A DNA stretch of 64,000 nucleotides, taken from the IMG/VR virus record IMGVR_UViG_3300032805_000003, positions 1 through 64,000 of that record. One strand, 5' to 3'. The notes under the pieces were generated by a model. It was not told where the DNA came from, did not search any database, and was given only the letters and a program-made list of their open reading frames with translations. The stretch comes from a virus. The position numbers and the translations under genes are program-made. Positions 7,355 through 14,723 of the stretch are shown here, piece after piece; position 1 is the stretch's first letter; each line of letters starts with the position of its first letter.

Positions 7355-8740
7355 ATGAGAGACCCGGTCTACAAACGCTGCCTGTGCCGTGAGGACGGCC
7401 GCGAGCTCGGCGCCAGCTGCCCCCGGCTGAAGCGCAAAGACGGCTCCTGGAACCCGAAACACGGCTCCTGGTACTTCTCGCTGGAACTGCCGAAAGGCGC
7501 GGGCGGGACACGCCGGCGCCGGCTGCGCCGCGGCGGGTACGACAGCCGCGAAGACGCCTTCGCCGCCCTCGATGAAGCACGCCGCCAGCTGGAACACGGC
7601 GCGGACCCGTCAGTCCGGATCACCGTGGGGGAGTACCTGGAAAGCTGGATCCGGCGCCGTGTCGACCTGAAGCCGACGACTGCCCGGAACTACGGCCTGG
7701 TCGTCAGCACGTACCTGCTGCCGTTGCTCGGCCACCTCGAGCTGGCCCGGTTGCAGACCGGGGATGTCGCAGACATGTTCGGCGTGATCCGCGGCTGGAA
7801 CGACCAGCTGGCCGCCGGCGAGCGGGTGCGCAAATACCAGCGGCACGTCGGGCCGGCCGCGATGCAGCGGATCCGGGCCACACTGCGGGTGGCGCTCGCC
7901 GACGCCGTCGACGAAGGGCTGATCAGCTTCAACCCGGCAGTCCGGGTCCGGATGGAACGCGAAACCGCGCGCAAACCAGTGATCTGGACCGCTGAACGGG
8001 CCAGCGTGTTCTGGGCCGTCTACCAGCAGGCAGTCGAAGCCGAGCCGATGGGCCGCGGCGACCGGGCGTTCCGGGTCTGGAGCCGGATGGACCTGCGGCC
8101 CGCGCCGGTGATGGTCTGGACCCCGGCGGACATGGGCCGGTTCCTGGATCACGCTGGCGGGCACCGGCTGGCGACCTTGTTCGAGCTCGTCGCCGCCACC
8201 GGGATGCGCCGCGGTGAAGCGTGCGGGCTGCGGTGGGAAGACGTCGACCTGGATAACGGGATGCTGTCGATCGGGCGGGCCCGCGTCCAGGTCGGCTGGC
8301 AGGTCGTCGACCAGGACCCGAAATCGGAAGCCAGTAAACGCGAGGTCGCGATCGCCGGTCATGCGGTGACCGCGCTGCGGGCCTGGCGCAAGCAACAGCT
8401 GGCGGACCGGCTGGCGTGGGGGAGTGACTACACCGAAACCGGGCTGGTGTTCACCCGCGAGGACGGCAAACCCTGGCATCCGGATGCGGTCACCGAGGCG
8501 TTTGAACGGCTGGCGTTCGGTGCCGGGCTGCCGCCGGTCAAGTTGCACGGGCTACGGCACGGGTGGGCGACGTACGCGGTAGCCCAGGGTGTCGACATCA
8601 AGCTGGTGCAAGCCGGGCTCGGGCATTCGACCAGCCGGCTGACCCGCGACACCTACACCGGTGTCCTCAGCGACCAGGCAAGGGAAGCGGCCGAGAAGGT
8701 CGCCCAGATCATTCCGCGCCGGGGACGTGACCATGGCTGA
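7355..8740 (+). CDS. int: tyrosine integrase
   Basis: A 461-residue phage integrase. An N-terminal arm-binding part (about residues 1-70, RGGYDSREDAFAALDEARRQ) is followed by a SAM-like core-binding domain (about 80-200) and the catalytic domain, with visible catalytic residues: GMRRGEACGLRW (Arg I), LHGLRHGWATY (His-x-x-Arg with the second His replaced by Trp-A-T-Y context) and GHSTSRLTRDTY (final His and nucleophile Tyr). It should integrate the phage into the host chromosome. The candidate attP, a tRNA-Thr 3' half, is 1.4 kb downstream. Confidence 0.95.
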   Translation: MRDPVYKRCLCREDGRELGASCPRLKRKDGSWNPKHGSWYFSLELPKGAGGTRRRRLRRGGYDSREDAFAALDEARRQLEHGADPSVRITVGEYLESWIRRRVDLKPTTARNYGLVVSTYLLPLLGHLELARLQTGDVADMFGVIRGWNDQLAAGERVRKYQRHVGPAAMQRIRATLRVALADAVDEGLISFNPAVRVRMERETARKPVIWTAERASVFWAVYQQAVEAEPMGRGDRAFRVWSRMDLRPAPVMVWTPADMGRFLDHAGGHRLATLFELVAATGMRRGEACGLRWEDVDLDNGMLSIGRARVQVGWQVVDQDPKSEASKREVAIAGHAVTALRAWRKQQLADRLAWGSDYTETGLVFTREDGKPWHPDAVTEAFERLAFGAGLPPVKLHGLRHGWATYAVAQGVDIKLVQAGLGHSTSRLTRDTYTGVLSDQAREAAEKVAQIIPRRGRDHG

Positions 8741-9074
8741 CCGGACGATCACGCTGCTGGAGGCTGACGACCGGCGCTGGCTGGCCGACTACCTGACCGG
8801 CGTCCTGGTCGACGCCGCCACGCACCGGTCAGAGCGCGACGGGTGGGACACCAGCCCGGACGGCGAGCCCGAGCTGGCATGGATCACTTTCGAACGCGGC
8901 CAGATGCTCGCTGCCGTCAACCAGCTTCGCCGCGGCCGCGGCCTGCCCCCTGTCGCTGCCGTCGATCTGCTGCCGGTCGAACGGTCAGCGCAAGGCCACA
9001 GCGACTATGCCCGCCAGTACGCGTTCGGGTGCGCCGAGCTCGTCCTGGGGTTGTGTCGGCCGCAGATGACATGA
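8733..9074 (+). CDS. hypothetical protein coupled to integrase
   Basis: A 113-residue product starting at ATG 8733, inside the last codons of the integrase gene. It is helical and acidic at the N-terminus (LLEADDRRWLADYLTGVL). No family recognised. The overlap suggests it is co-expressed with the integrase. Confidence 0.6.
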   Translation: MADRTITLLEADDRRWLADYLTGVLVDAATHRSERDGWDTSPDGEPELAWITFERGQMLAAVNQLRRGRGLPPVAAVDLLPVERSAQGHSDYARQYAFGCAELVLGLCRPQMT

Positions 9075-9184
9075 TGATTGCGAGGTCGATGTATGCCAAC
9101 GCTCTGGAACCGGACGACCTCCGCAAAAACTGGCAGATGAGCGCGGTCTGGCCTCGTACCGTGAACGGGGCACAAGATCGTTAG
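9071..9184 (+). CDS. small hypothetical protein (37 aa)
   Basis: ATG 9071 overlaps the previous stop (ATGA), giving a 37-residue product starting MMIARSMYANALEPDD. Support is only the coupling overlap and the absence of another gene in the gap. Confidence 0.35.
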   Translation: MMIARSMYANALEPDDLRKNWQMSAVWPRTVNGAQDR

Positions 9185-9199
9185 TCCAGGAGGCGGATC

Positions 9200-9556
9200 G
9201 TGAGCAGTCAGCCGTTCGAAGGCTGGGCGATCGTCGAACTGATGGGCCATCGCAGGCTCGCCGGATTCGTCACCGAGCAGACTCTGGCCGGTGTCGGCTT
9301 CCTGCGCCTGGACATCGTCGGCAAGCAGACGAAAGTCGATGAAGACGACGGGCCGGACGTCGCGCTGCACGGCGGTTTCGAGGGCGGCGTGACACAGTTC
9401 TACAGCCCGTCCGCGGTGTACTGCATCACGCCGACGACGCAGGACATCGCGGTCACGCTGGGCCGCCGCTCGGCGCCAGCGCCGGTCAGCCGGTACGAAC
9501 TGGAGCCGGCCAGGTCCACCGTCGTGGACGACGACCACATCGACGACGACGACTAG
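9200..9556 (+). CDS. conserved phage/bacterial small protein of unknown function
   Basis: A 118-residue product from GTG 9200 (AGGAGG upstream). It has the pattern of a widespread family of unknown function: WAIVELMGHRRLAGFVTE, then FLRLDIV and a C-terminal YSPSAVYCITPTT motif, here followed by an acidic Asp-rich tail. I recognise the family pattern but not a function. Confidence 0.7.
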   Translation: MSSQPFEGWAIVELMGHRRLAGFVTEQTLAGVGFLRLDIVGKQTKVDEDDGPDVALHGGFEGGVTQFYSPSAVYCITPTTQDIAVTLGRRSAPAPVSRYELEPARSTVVDDDHIDDDD

Positions 9557-9584
9557 GGTGATCACTAGTTCCAGGAGGCGGAGC

Positions 9585-10088
9585 ATGCGGGAACCGGCGA
9601 AGACTCCGGTTGACATCGGGCAGGTAGCGTACGAAGCGTACGCCGATCACGTCAGCTGGCGGTCAGTCCGCGGCGAGCCGTTGCCCGGGTACAGCCAGCA
9701 AGCGCCGCGAATCCGGAACGCGTGGCGGGTCGCGGCCGAAGCCGTGCGCGGCCTGGTTCTGCCGGAACTGCGATGGCCCCGGGGGGAGACCTCATGGACG
9801 ATGACTCGCGACGCGTGGGTGCGGTCAGCTACCGACCAGCAAATCGGAGCGGTCATCGCTGCTGTCGCCGCCGGTAGCCGCCTGGACGAGAACGAGGGCG
9901 ACCGGACCGAGCGGAACGAGACGATCTTGTGGTTGTCGACGCGCGGCGAGCAAGGTTGCGAATGGGGCCACGCTGGCAATCCTGCGCGGGACGTCGGCGG
10001 CTGGTGCGACCCGGTGGACACGACTGACGCAGGTCCGGATGGTCCCTCTTTGGTCTCTCAAGCTGGCGGCCCGGAGGCTGGGGAGTAA
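9585..10088 (+). CDS. conserved actinophage hypothetical protein
   Basis: A 167-residue product; ATG 9585 is chosen for its AGGAGG at 7-base spacing over an earlier start. The N-terminal half (AYEAYADHVSWRSVRGEPLP then IRNAWRVAAEAV) matches a short helical motif common in actinobacteriophage proteins of unknown function. The C-terminal half is less conserved-looking. Confidence 0.7.
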   Translation: MREPAKTPVDIGQVAYEAYADHVSWRSVRGEPLPGYSQQAPRIRNAWRVAAEAVRGLVLPELRWPRGETSWTMTRDAWVRSATDQQIGAVIAAVAAGSRLDENEGDRTERNETILWLSTRGEQGCEWGHAGNPARDVGGWCDPVDTTDAGPDGPSLVSQAGGPEAGE

Positions 10089-10215
10089 ACGGCAGGTTCG
10101 CTTGCGCAGGTCACAGCGATCTGACGGGAGCCGGTGAACAGATTCGAACTGTTGACCTGCCGTTTACAAGACGACGGGATTCCGGATCGTTTCGAGCCGG
10201 GCCGGTTCGTTATAC
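10085..10215 (-). other. attP: candidate attP: 3' half of tRNA-Thr(TGT) with flanking inverted repeat
   Basis: On the minus strand about 10127-10179 reads as the 3' part of a tRNA: anticodon stem-loop GTCGT-CTTGTAA-ACGGC (anticodon TGT, Thr), a 5-base variable loop AGGTC, T arm AACAG-TTCGAAT-CTGTT, acceptor strand CACCGGC and then TCC. No pairing 5' acceptor strand or D arm lies upstream, so it is not a complete tRNA gene. tRNA 3' halves next to tyrosine integrases are typical phage attachment cores. A perfect 13-bp inverted repeat (GTAAACGGCAGGT at 10085-10097 and its complement at 10155-10167) overlaps the core. Confidence 0.7.
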
Positions 10216-10343
10216 GTTGAACCGCGCTTGAATGCGCTGGTCAAGGCCACATGCGCGCGCTGGTTTCCACCAGGACGGCGCTGGTTGTTCCAGCCCAGTC
10301 CGGAACTGGCGGCCTCTCACGGGACTCTCTCAGCCCGCAACTG

Positions 10344-10377
10344 CCAGGGCCCGTCCGCGGCGCGGAGCGAGCCCTGG
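10344..10377 (-). terminator. hairpin after the 10.4 kb gene
   Basis: CCAGGGC/GCCCTGG with an inner TCCG/CGGA stem, immediately 3' of the leftward gene. It shares the sequence CGGCGCGGAGCG with the hairpin at 10861-10901 (there CGGCGCGCGGAGCG). No T-run, so terminator function is inferred. Confidence 0.45.
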
Positions 10378-10385
10378 AGCGACGG

Positions 10386-10757
10386 TCAGGCCTTGCGCCA
10401 GGTGACCACAGGCCAGCCGTAGCGGCCGCAGTGCAGACGCCGGGACCGGTGGCCGCATTCGACCCGGTACACGTACGACCCGTCGGCCGCGTCAGCGACA
10501 GCGACACCGACGCCGCGGAACTCCAGCGGCTTGCCTTCGGTGGCGGTCCGGCCGGCCATCCAGACGACGTACTTGGCAGCCAGGTAGCTCGCCTCCAGGA
10601 ACCGGGTCTCGCTGGTCTGGTCCTCGACGTCAGCGAAGAACTGCTCCAGCCGGGCGATCATGCCGGTCGGGCTGTCCGGGTAGCCGTCGCTGTTGACGTA
10701 GACGTTGGCCATCGGCTGGCCGTTCTCGGTGAAATGGACGTTGGCGTGTGTCGCCAT
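10386..10757 (-). CDS. hypothetical protein
   Basis: A 123-residue product from ATG 10757 (GGGAGGTC upstream). An in-frame ATG at 10787 lies 7 bases after a -10 box and could give a leaderless product 10 residues longer. The protein is soluble, with a C-terminal basic, Cys/His-containing end (VECGHRSRRLHCGRYG). It is a single-gene unit bounded by a conserved promoter and a hairpin. No family recognised. Confidence 0.65.
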   Translation of the reverse strand: MATHANVHFTENGQPMANVYVNSDGYPDSPTGMIARLEQFFADVEDQTSETRFLEASYLAAKYVVWMAGRTATEGKPLEFRGVGVAVADAADGSYVYRVECGHRSRRLHCGRYGWPVVTWRKA

Positions 10758-10784
10758 CAGGGACCTCCCAAGGTTTGCCGTTGT

Positions 10785-10830
10785 CATGTAGACAAGCCTA
10801 CGGCAAGCCCGTAACCTCAGCAACACGTTT
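10785..10830 (-). promoter_or_regulatory. conserved early promoter element, copy 1
   Basis: On the minus strand: -35 TTGCTG (10818-10823), 17-bp spacer, -10 TAGGCT (10795-10800), then 7 bases to an ATG. The -10 box is covered by the dyad GTAG-N6-CTAC (10788-10801). The same element recurs at 12.7, 17.8, 26.7, 36.6, 50.3 and, in part, 57.3 kb. Confidence 0.8.
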
Positions 10831-10860
10831 ACGCGACGTTTTCTGGCGGGACCGGGTCGG

Positions 10861-10901
10861 GCTCTAGGGCCCGCCCCGGCGCGCGGAGCGGGCCCTAGAG
10901 C
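10861..10901 (-). terminator. perfect 14-bp hairpin
   Basis: GCTCTAGGGCCCGC at 10861-10874 pairs exactly with 10888-10901 (13-base loop). It lies between the leftward gene ending at 10904 and the next promoter. No T-run. Confidence 0.6.
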
Positions 10902-10903
10902 GA

Positions 10904-11128
10904 TCACACGTAGTCGAACGAGGCGTTCACCCGGACTGTGGCGTAGCGCGCGTCCAGCAGGTCCGGATACACCGCCAGCTCGGCCGCCTTGTTCAGCGCC
11001 GCCCGCGTCGCTTCCTCCGCGGTGTCAGCGGCCACCATCTGTGATGGCAAGACGATCTTGACGGTGATCGGCTTGTCGTCCGGTTCGGGACGGTACTCGA
11101 TCTCGATGTCGGTCTTCCAGAAAGCCAT
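10904..11128 (-). CDS. small hypothetical protein
   Basis: A 74-residue product from ATG 11128 with AAAGGA upstream. It reads as a compact beta-alpha domain (KTDIEIEYRPEPDDKPITVK, then ADTAEEATRAALNKA). No family recognised. It has hairpins on both sides. Confidence 0.65.
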   Translation of the reverse strand: MAFWKTDIEIEYRPEPDDKPITVKIVLPSQMVAADTAEEATRAALNKAAELAVYPDLLDARYATVRVNASFDYV

Positions 11129-11159
11129 CGTCAGGTTCCTTTCTCGCGTCTGGTTGTGG

Positions 11160-11199
11160 TTGCGGCCCGCCCCGGCAGGAGGTCCGGGGCGAGCCGCAA
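11160..11199 (-). terminator. hairpin between the 11.2 and 10.9 kb genes
   Basis: A 16-bp stem with one mismatch (11160-11175 with 11184-11199), 8-base loop, just 3' of the leftward gene that ends at 11214. Confidence 0.6.
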
Positions 11200-11213
11200 G
11201 ATCATCCCCCGGG

Positions 11214-11963
11214 TTACCGGAGCGCGCCTGCGGTCCGGCGGCCGACGCCCGTGCCGCCCAGGTTCGCCCGCTGGCCGGCGGCGTGGCCGTCCCGGTAACC
11301 GGAGCCGCTGTAGGTCACCCGCGCCGTGCGGGTCGTCGGGTACGCCCGCTTGGCCTCCTGCTGGATCGCCAGCGACCGGTCAGCCAGGACAACCGCCGTG
11401 CTGACCGACCCGGTCTCACGCGGTTCGCGCTCGGACTCGGCCGCCGCCGCCTGCTCGGCCTGCCGGACCCGGGCGATCACCGCGCTGGAGAAGCCGAGCA
11501 TCCAGGACCGGCGCCAGGCCTTCGCCCGCCCGCCCGAGCCGGGCACGAACTGGCGGGCCAGCCCGTGAGCCATCTGAAGCAGCACCGACGTGTACAGCAG
11601 GTCCAGGCGCTCCAGGTCGGACTGGTAGGCGAAAACGTGTATCCGGACGGAACCGGACCCTGGCCGCGTCGGCAGCATGATCGCCTGTCCGCGGAACGCG
11701 CGGGCGAGGCCGCACAGCAGGTGCGCCTTCACCCGCGCCCACGGGTTGTCCAGGTCGAACATCCGGCTGGCCGGCCGGTCAGTGTCGGGCTGGCTGGCGG
11801 CGAGGCGGGCCCGGTCGATGCCGTACTTGGCCATCAGTTCAGCCGCCTTCGCCGTCAGCGCTTCCGCCTCGGGCGGGGTGCAGGCCTCGTCCTCGGCTTT
11901 GGCCAGCAGCTTGCGGACACGGTCCAGCAGGCGGGACTCGGCTTCCATGTTCAGCGTGGTCAT
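11214..11963 (-). CDS. DUF2786-domain protein
   Basis: A 249-residue product from ATG 11963. The N-terminus (LLDRVRKLLAKAEDEACTPP, EAEALTAKAAELMAKYGID) is the DUF2786 signature seen in many phage and plasmid proteins. The rest is helical with a putative central domain (VHIFAYQ-like IHVFAYQSDLERLDLLYTSV) and a Gly/Arg-rich tail containing YRDGHAAGQRA. Function of the family is unknown. It is a single-gene unit. Confidence 0.8.
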   Translation of the reverse strand: MTTLNMEAESRLLDRVRKLLAKAEDEACTPPEAEALTAKAAELMAKYGIDRARLAASQPDTDRPASRMFDLDNPWARVKAHLLCGLARAFRGQAIMLPTRPGSGSVRIHVFAYQSDLERLDLLYTSVLLQMAHGLARQFVPGSGGRAKAWRRSWMLGFSSAVIARVRQAEQAAAAESEREPRETGSVSTAVVLADRSLAIQQEAKRAYPTTRTARVTYSGSGYRDGHAAGQRANLGGTGVGRRTAGALR

Positions 11964-12025
11964 CGTGGGGGTTCCTTCCTCGGTTTGGTGTTGCCGGGTT
12001 GCGGGGTCTGTCTGGTGGTCCGATC

Positions 12026-12063
12026 GGCTGCCCAGGCGCCGGGGAAGTGACGACTGGGCAGCC
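12026..12063 (-). terminator. 10-bp hairpin after the 12.1 kb gene
   Basis: GGCTGCCCAG (12026-12035) pairs exactly with 12054-12063, 13 bases 3' of the leftward gene's stop. Confidence 0.5.
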
Positions 12064-12075
12064 TCCTCGATCCGG

Positions 12076-12663
12076 TCAGGCAGCGTCAGCGGCCGCGCGC
12101 GCCTCCTGGCGCTTCTGGCACGCCGCCTCGCTCTTGCAGGTCCGGCGCTTCTGGGGGCGCTTGAAGTCGAACCCGCACTTGATGCAGTGGGTGACGTGCT
12201 CGTCGTCGGCGGCGGGCTGGTCCGCGGCAGGCGCGGGCTGGTCGCCGGCGGGCGGGGTGGCGCACTCGGCGTCGTGCTCGGCCTGCGCCGTCTCGGCGTC
12301 ACCGGCGGTCAGGATCGGGCCGTGCTCGTCCTGAAGGTGCTCGTCGGCGGCCTTCGCCCCGGCGGCGTTGTCCTCGCGGACTTTCTGGCCGATCGTCTCG
12401 GCCAGGTCCTCGGGCTCGTCGACGACAGGGGCGGGCTGGCCGGTCAGCGCTTCGGCGATCGCGGCCATCAAGGTGGCCGGGGTTGCCTGCGCGACGGCCG
12501 GGATGTCGTAGACGCCGTGCTCGATGGTGGCCCGGTCGAACAGCGACTTGGCGGTCTTCTCGCTGACGCCCAGGGTCAGGCCGATGGTCTTCCAGCTGGC
12601 GCCGTCGCGGCGGTCTGCGGCGACCTTGCGGAGCTGGTCCCGGGTGAGAGTCGTTGCGGTCAT
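12076..12663 (-). CDS. helix-turn-helix / zinc-ribbon regulator candidate (paralog of the 49.8 kb gene)
   Basis: A 195-residue product; ATG 12663 has AGGAGGAA 7 bases upstream, although the frame is also open to an ATG at 12690. Residues about 8-45 form a helix-turn-helix (WKTIGLTLGVSEKTAKSLF); a long acidic linker follows; residues about 158-187 hold a Cys-rich finger (HCIKCGFDF, CKSEAACQKRQEA). The gene at 49833-50261 has the same architecture and nearly the same finger, and both lie under the same promoter element, so they are candidates for regulators binding it. Confidence 0.72.
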   Translation of the reverse strand: MTATTLTRDQLRKVAADRRDGASWKTIGLTLGVSEKTAKSLFDRATIEHGVYDIPAVAQATPATLMAAIAEALTGQPAPVVDEPEDLAETIGQKVREDNAAGAKAADEHLQDEHGPILTAGDAETAQAEHDAECATPPAGDQPAPAADQPAADDEHVTHCIKCGFDFKRPQKRRTCKSEAACQKRQEARAAADAA

Positions 12664-12696
12664 TTCGGGTTCCTCCTGTAGGTTTGTCATCGTGAT

Positions 12697-12740
12697 GTAG
12701 ACGAGCCTACGGCAAGTCCGTCAACCTCGTCAACACGTTT
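12697..12740 (-). promoter_or_regulatory. conserved early promoter element, copy 2
   Basis: Minus strand: -35 TTGACG (12728-12733), 18-bp spacer, -10 TAGGCT (12704-12709), dyad GTAG-N6-CTAC at 12697-12710. Drives the HTH/zinc gene at 12.1-12.7 kb. Confidence 0.82.
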
Positions 12741-12762
12741 CCGCGATGTTTTCCGGAGAAAG

Positions 12763-12809
12763 CTGGAGGGGCGGCAGCCCGGGTCCGGTCCAGGCCGCCG
12801 CCCCTCCAG
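12763..12809. terminator. perfect 13-bp hairpin
   Basis: CTGGAGGGGCGGC (12763-12775) pairs exactly with 12797-12809. First of three strong hairpins in the gene-free stretch 12.74-13.2 kb; otherwise I see no gene there. Confidence 0.55.
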
Positions 12810-12940
12810 GCCGGCGAACGTCAACGCGACATGACGGCGCTCCCTCCGTCGACGATGTCTACCAGACGGTGACTAACGTTACGGCACAGGACAGCGCAGG
12901 TCAACACAGAACACCGCTGGACAGCACCCATATACAGCAG

Positions 12941-12974
12941 GAGACCCCGGCGAGGGTGAGCTCGCCGGGGTCTC
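12941..12974. terminator. perfect 14-bp hairpin
   Basis: GAGACCCCGGCGAG (12941-12954) pairs exactly with 12961-12974 around a 6-base loop, a strong terminator-type structure. Just upstream, CCGCTGGACAGCAC (about 12913-12926) differs by one base from the repressor-site motif of the immunity region. Confidence 0.6.
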
Positions 12975-13062
12975 TTGGCTCCAGCCGCAAGGGCTGACCG
13001 GACGTCCGCAGAACCAGGGTAACAACCGTCACCGTCACCCGGCCGCAGGCTTGAACAAGGGC

Positions 13063-13101
13063 GCGGGACCGGCAGCTGCGGGGGTCAGCTGCCGGTCCCG
13101 C
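13063..13101. terminator. perfect 16-bp hairpin
   Basis: 13063-13078 pairs exactly with 13086-13101 around a 7-base loop, followed on the plus strand by TTCGTT. It separates the MarR gene from the units to its left. Confidence 0.65.
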
Positions 13102-13213
13102 TTCGTTACCCGCGAGCCCTGCGCTCCGCGGTGGTTGGGACTCCTTCAGGTAAACATGCTCTCACCTGCGCAGGAAGCCTCCTGGAGGCCACAGAATTGT
13201 GCTCTAGCCTGCG

Positions 13214-13663
13214 CTACAGGTTCGGGTTACGATCTGTTTTTAAGGTTTCGCTGGCGGCCACCGCGCTGAGCACCGCGCTCAAGTCCCGCAACCGGACCAG
13301 CAACGGCAAGATCATGCTGGTCATGCAGGCTTCGCCTGCCGGAGTGAGGACCACCCGGACGATCCGGCTGTCCAGCCGGTCGCGCTGTTTCTGGATGAAA
13401 CCGGCCACGCTGCACCGGTTCACCAGCTCGATCGTGCTGTGCGGCCGCAGCATCAGATAGCCGGCCAGGTCGCTGACGGTCGCCGGGTCGCTGCCCGGGT
13501 GACCTTTGACAGCAACCAGCAGCTGGAACTGCTGGGCAGTCAGCCCGAACTTCGCGACTTCTTGCTCGAGCCAGGCGTTGTGCTGTCTTAGCCGGATGCG
13601 CCAGGCCAGCAGCTTCTGGAAGTCTTCGCGGGACGGCGCCGGGTCAGCGTGGTAGGCGGTCAT
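13214..13663 (-). CDS. MarR-family transcriptional regulator
   Basis: A 149-residue product from ATG 13663. It has the MarR winged-helix layout: N-terminal dimerisation helix, FGLTAQQFQLLVAVKGHPG, recognition region DPATVSDLAGYLMLRPHSTIELVNR, then wing QRDRLDSRIVRVVLTPAGE and a C-terminal helix. MarR proteins bind palindromes as dimers and often respond to small ligands. Its N-terminus overlaps a small upstream gene. Target unknown; could be host genes or lysogeny. Confidence 0.85.
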   Translation of the reverse strand: MTAYHADPAPSREDFQKLLAWRIRLRQHNAWLEQEVAKFGLTAQQFQLLVAVKGHPGSDPATVSDLAGYLMLRPHSTIELVNRCSVAGFIQKQRDRLDSRIVRVVLTPAGEACMTSMILPLLVRLRDLSAVLSAVAASETLKTDRNPNL

Positions 13664-13793
13664 CGGTGTTCGCCTGCTGCGCGCTGGCCAGATCTTGGGC
13701 GAGGACCCGGAACAGCTGGCCGCAGCTACCACAGGCAGCACCAGAAACGCGGGACGCAAACGAAAGGAAACCACCAGGGATACGATTGTTCAT
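13644..13793 (-). CDS. small CxxC protein (49 aa)
   Basis: ATG 13793 with GAGAGGTC 9 bases upstream; the product has a CGSCG motif near residue 21 and overlaps the MarR start by 20 bases, which suggests coupling. No family recognised. Confidence 0.45.
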   Translation of the reverse strand: MNNRIPGGFLSFASRVSGAACGSCGQLFRVLAQDLASAQQANTDDRLPR

Positions 13794-14159
13794 ACGGCTA
13801 GACCTCTCACCAGGTCTTGACGAGCCGGTGACGGGGGTCATCGTCCCGGCGAATCCGGCCCCGGCAGCGCGCGTACCCGCACGTTTGCTGGGGCCGTTAC
13901 TGTCTGGACAGCTTAGCGCGTACAGGACGGATTCCGGAAACCTGTCTCACGTTTTTCGTTCAGGCAGGCTGCACAGACGACTTCCGCATAGCCGGTAGCC
14001 CTCCCCCGGGCAGGTAAACCCCCCGGGGCTGTGATCTTCCCTTAAGGCTTGCGTTCCGTTGAGGGTTTGACCGCAGTACGCCCCGGCTGCCCGGGAGAGG
14101 ACGTTCAGATGCGCCAGCCGGATGGCTGACACCCCGGCAGGGGTCACATGTCCCGGTGG
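13794..14159. other. 366-bp stretch without a confident gene
   Basis: Short open frames exist on the minus strand (for example ending at 13947) but none has a convincing start site. Fragments encode Cys-containing peptides (VCAACLNEKRETGF in one minus-strand frame without a start codon), so a decayed small gene is possible. A CCCCCGGG-rich inverted repeat lies near 14007-14031. It should also hold the promoter of the MarR unit. Confidence 0.4.
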
Positions 14160-14390
14160 TCAGCCAGACTGGCCGAACCGGTCGAACTCGCCGTCGCGCA
14201 CCCCGCCGAGGAACGCGCGCCATTCCCCCGGCGTGAACTGGAGCACTGGCCCGCCCGGGTCTTTCGAGTCGCGGACAGCGACCCCGTCAGGCAGGTCTGC
14301 GACTTCGACACAGTTGCTGTTGGAGAAGCTGAGCGAGCTCTTGAACCATTGCAGGCCCGAGTCGCCCTTGAGCTGGTCCGCCGTTGCCAC
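14160..14390 (-). CDS. DUF397 protein
   Basis: A 76-residue product from GTG 14390 (GGAAGGA 9 bases upstream). It carries the DUF397 signature: LQWFKSSLSFSNSNCVEVA, then VAVRDSKDPGGPVL and a C-terminal WRAFLGGVRDGEF. DUF397 is an actinomycete family usually next to an XRE regulator (Scr1-like) on host chromosomes. No XRE partner is adjacent here, so this may be a captured host gene. Confidence 0.9.
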   Translation of the reverse strand: MATADQLKGDSGLQWFKSSLSFSNSNCVEVADLPDGVAVRDSKDPGGPVLQFTPGEWRAFLGGVRDGEFDRFGQSG

Positions 14391-14471
14391 CGTTGCCGTC
14401 CTTCCCCTGTGACCGCGGTTTCGAGGGTACGGCAAGACGCTGGTCGTCGTCGACGCGTCACGATGTTTTTC

Positions 14472-14723
14472 TCAGGGTGACGATTCGCCGTCGTCCTGGG
14501 CGCCGGATTCAGCGGCAGAAACCTGCTCCATATAGCTGATGATCTCCAGCGCGGCCAGCGCTTCATGCAGCTGAGCGGCGGCCTTCAGCACCGGACGCGG
14601 AACCGGTGTCCGGGCTGCGTCGATGTCCCGGGTGACTTCCCACGCGACCCGCTCGAGGTACTGGGCAGCTTGCCGGGCGGCGCGGACATGCCGGACTCGC
14701 AGGTCATCCAGAGATTCAGCCAT
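14472..14723 (-). CDS. small helical hypothetical protein
   Basis: An 83-residue, mostly helical product from ATG 14723 (GGGAG upstream), overlapping the SLOG gene's end by 8 bases. Acidic C-terminus. No family recognised. Confidence 0.6.
   Translation of the reverse strand: MAESLDDLRVRHVRAARQAAQYLERVAWEVTRDIDAARTPVPRPVLKAAAQLHEALAALEIISYMEQVSAAESGAQDDGESSP

Noticed and set aside
10121-10215. Complete tRNA-Thr gene on the minus strand
   Set aside because: Anticodon and T arms are good, but no 5' acceptor strand complementary to CACCGGC and no D arm could be found; a tRNA 3' half as attP explains it better.
13947-14147. 66-codon minus-strand frame in the 13.8-14.16 kb gap
   Set aside because: No ribosome binding site, no family resemblance, and frame runs through inverted repeats; kept only as a possible gene remnant.
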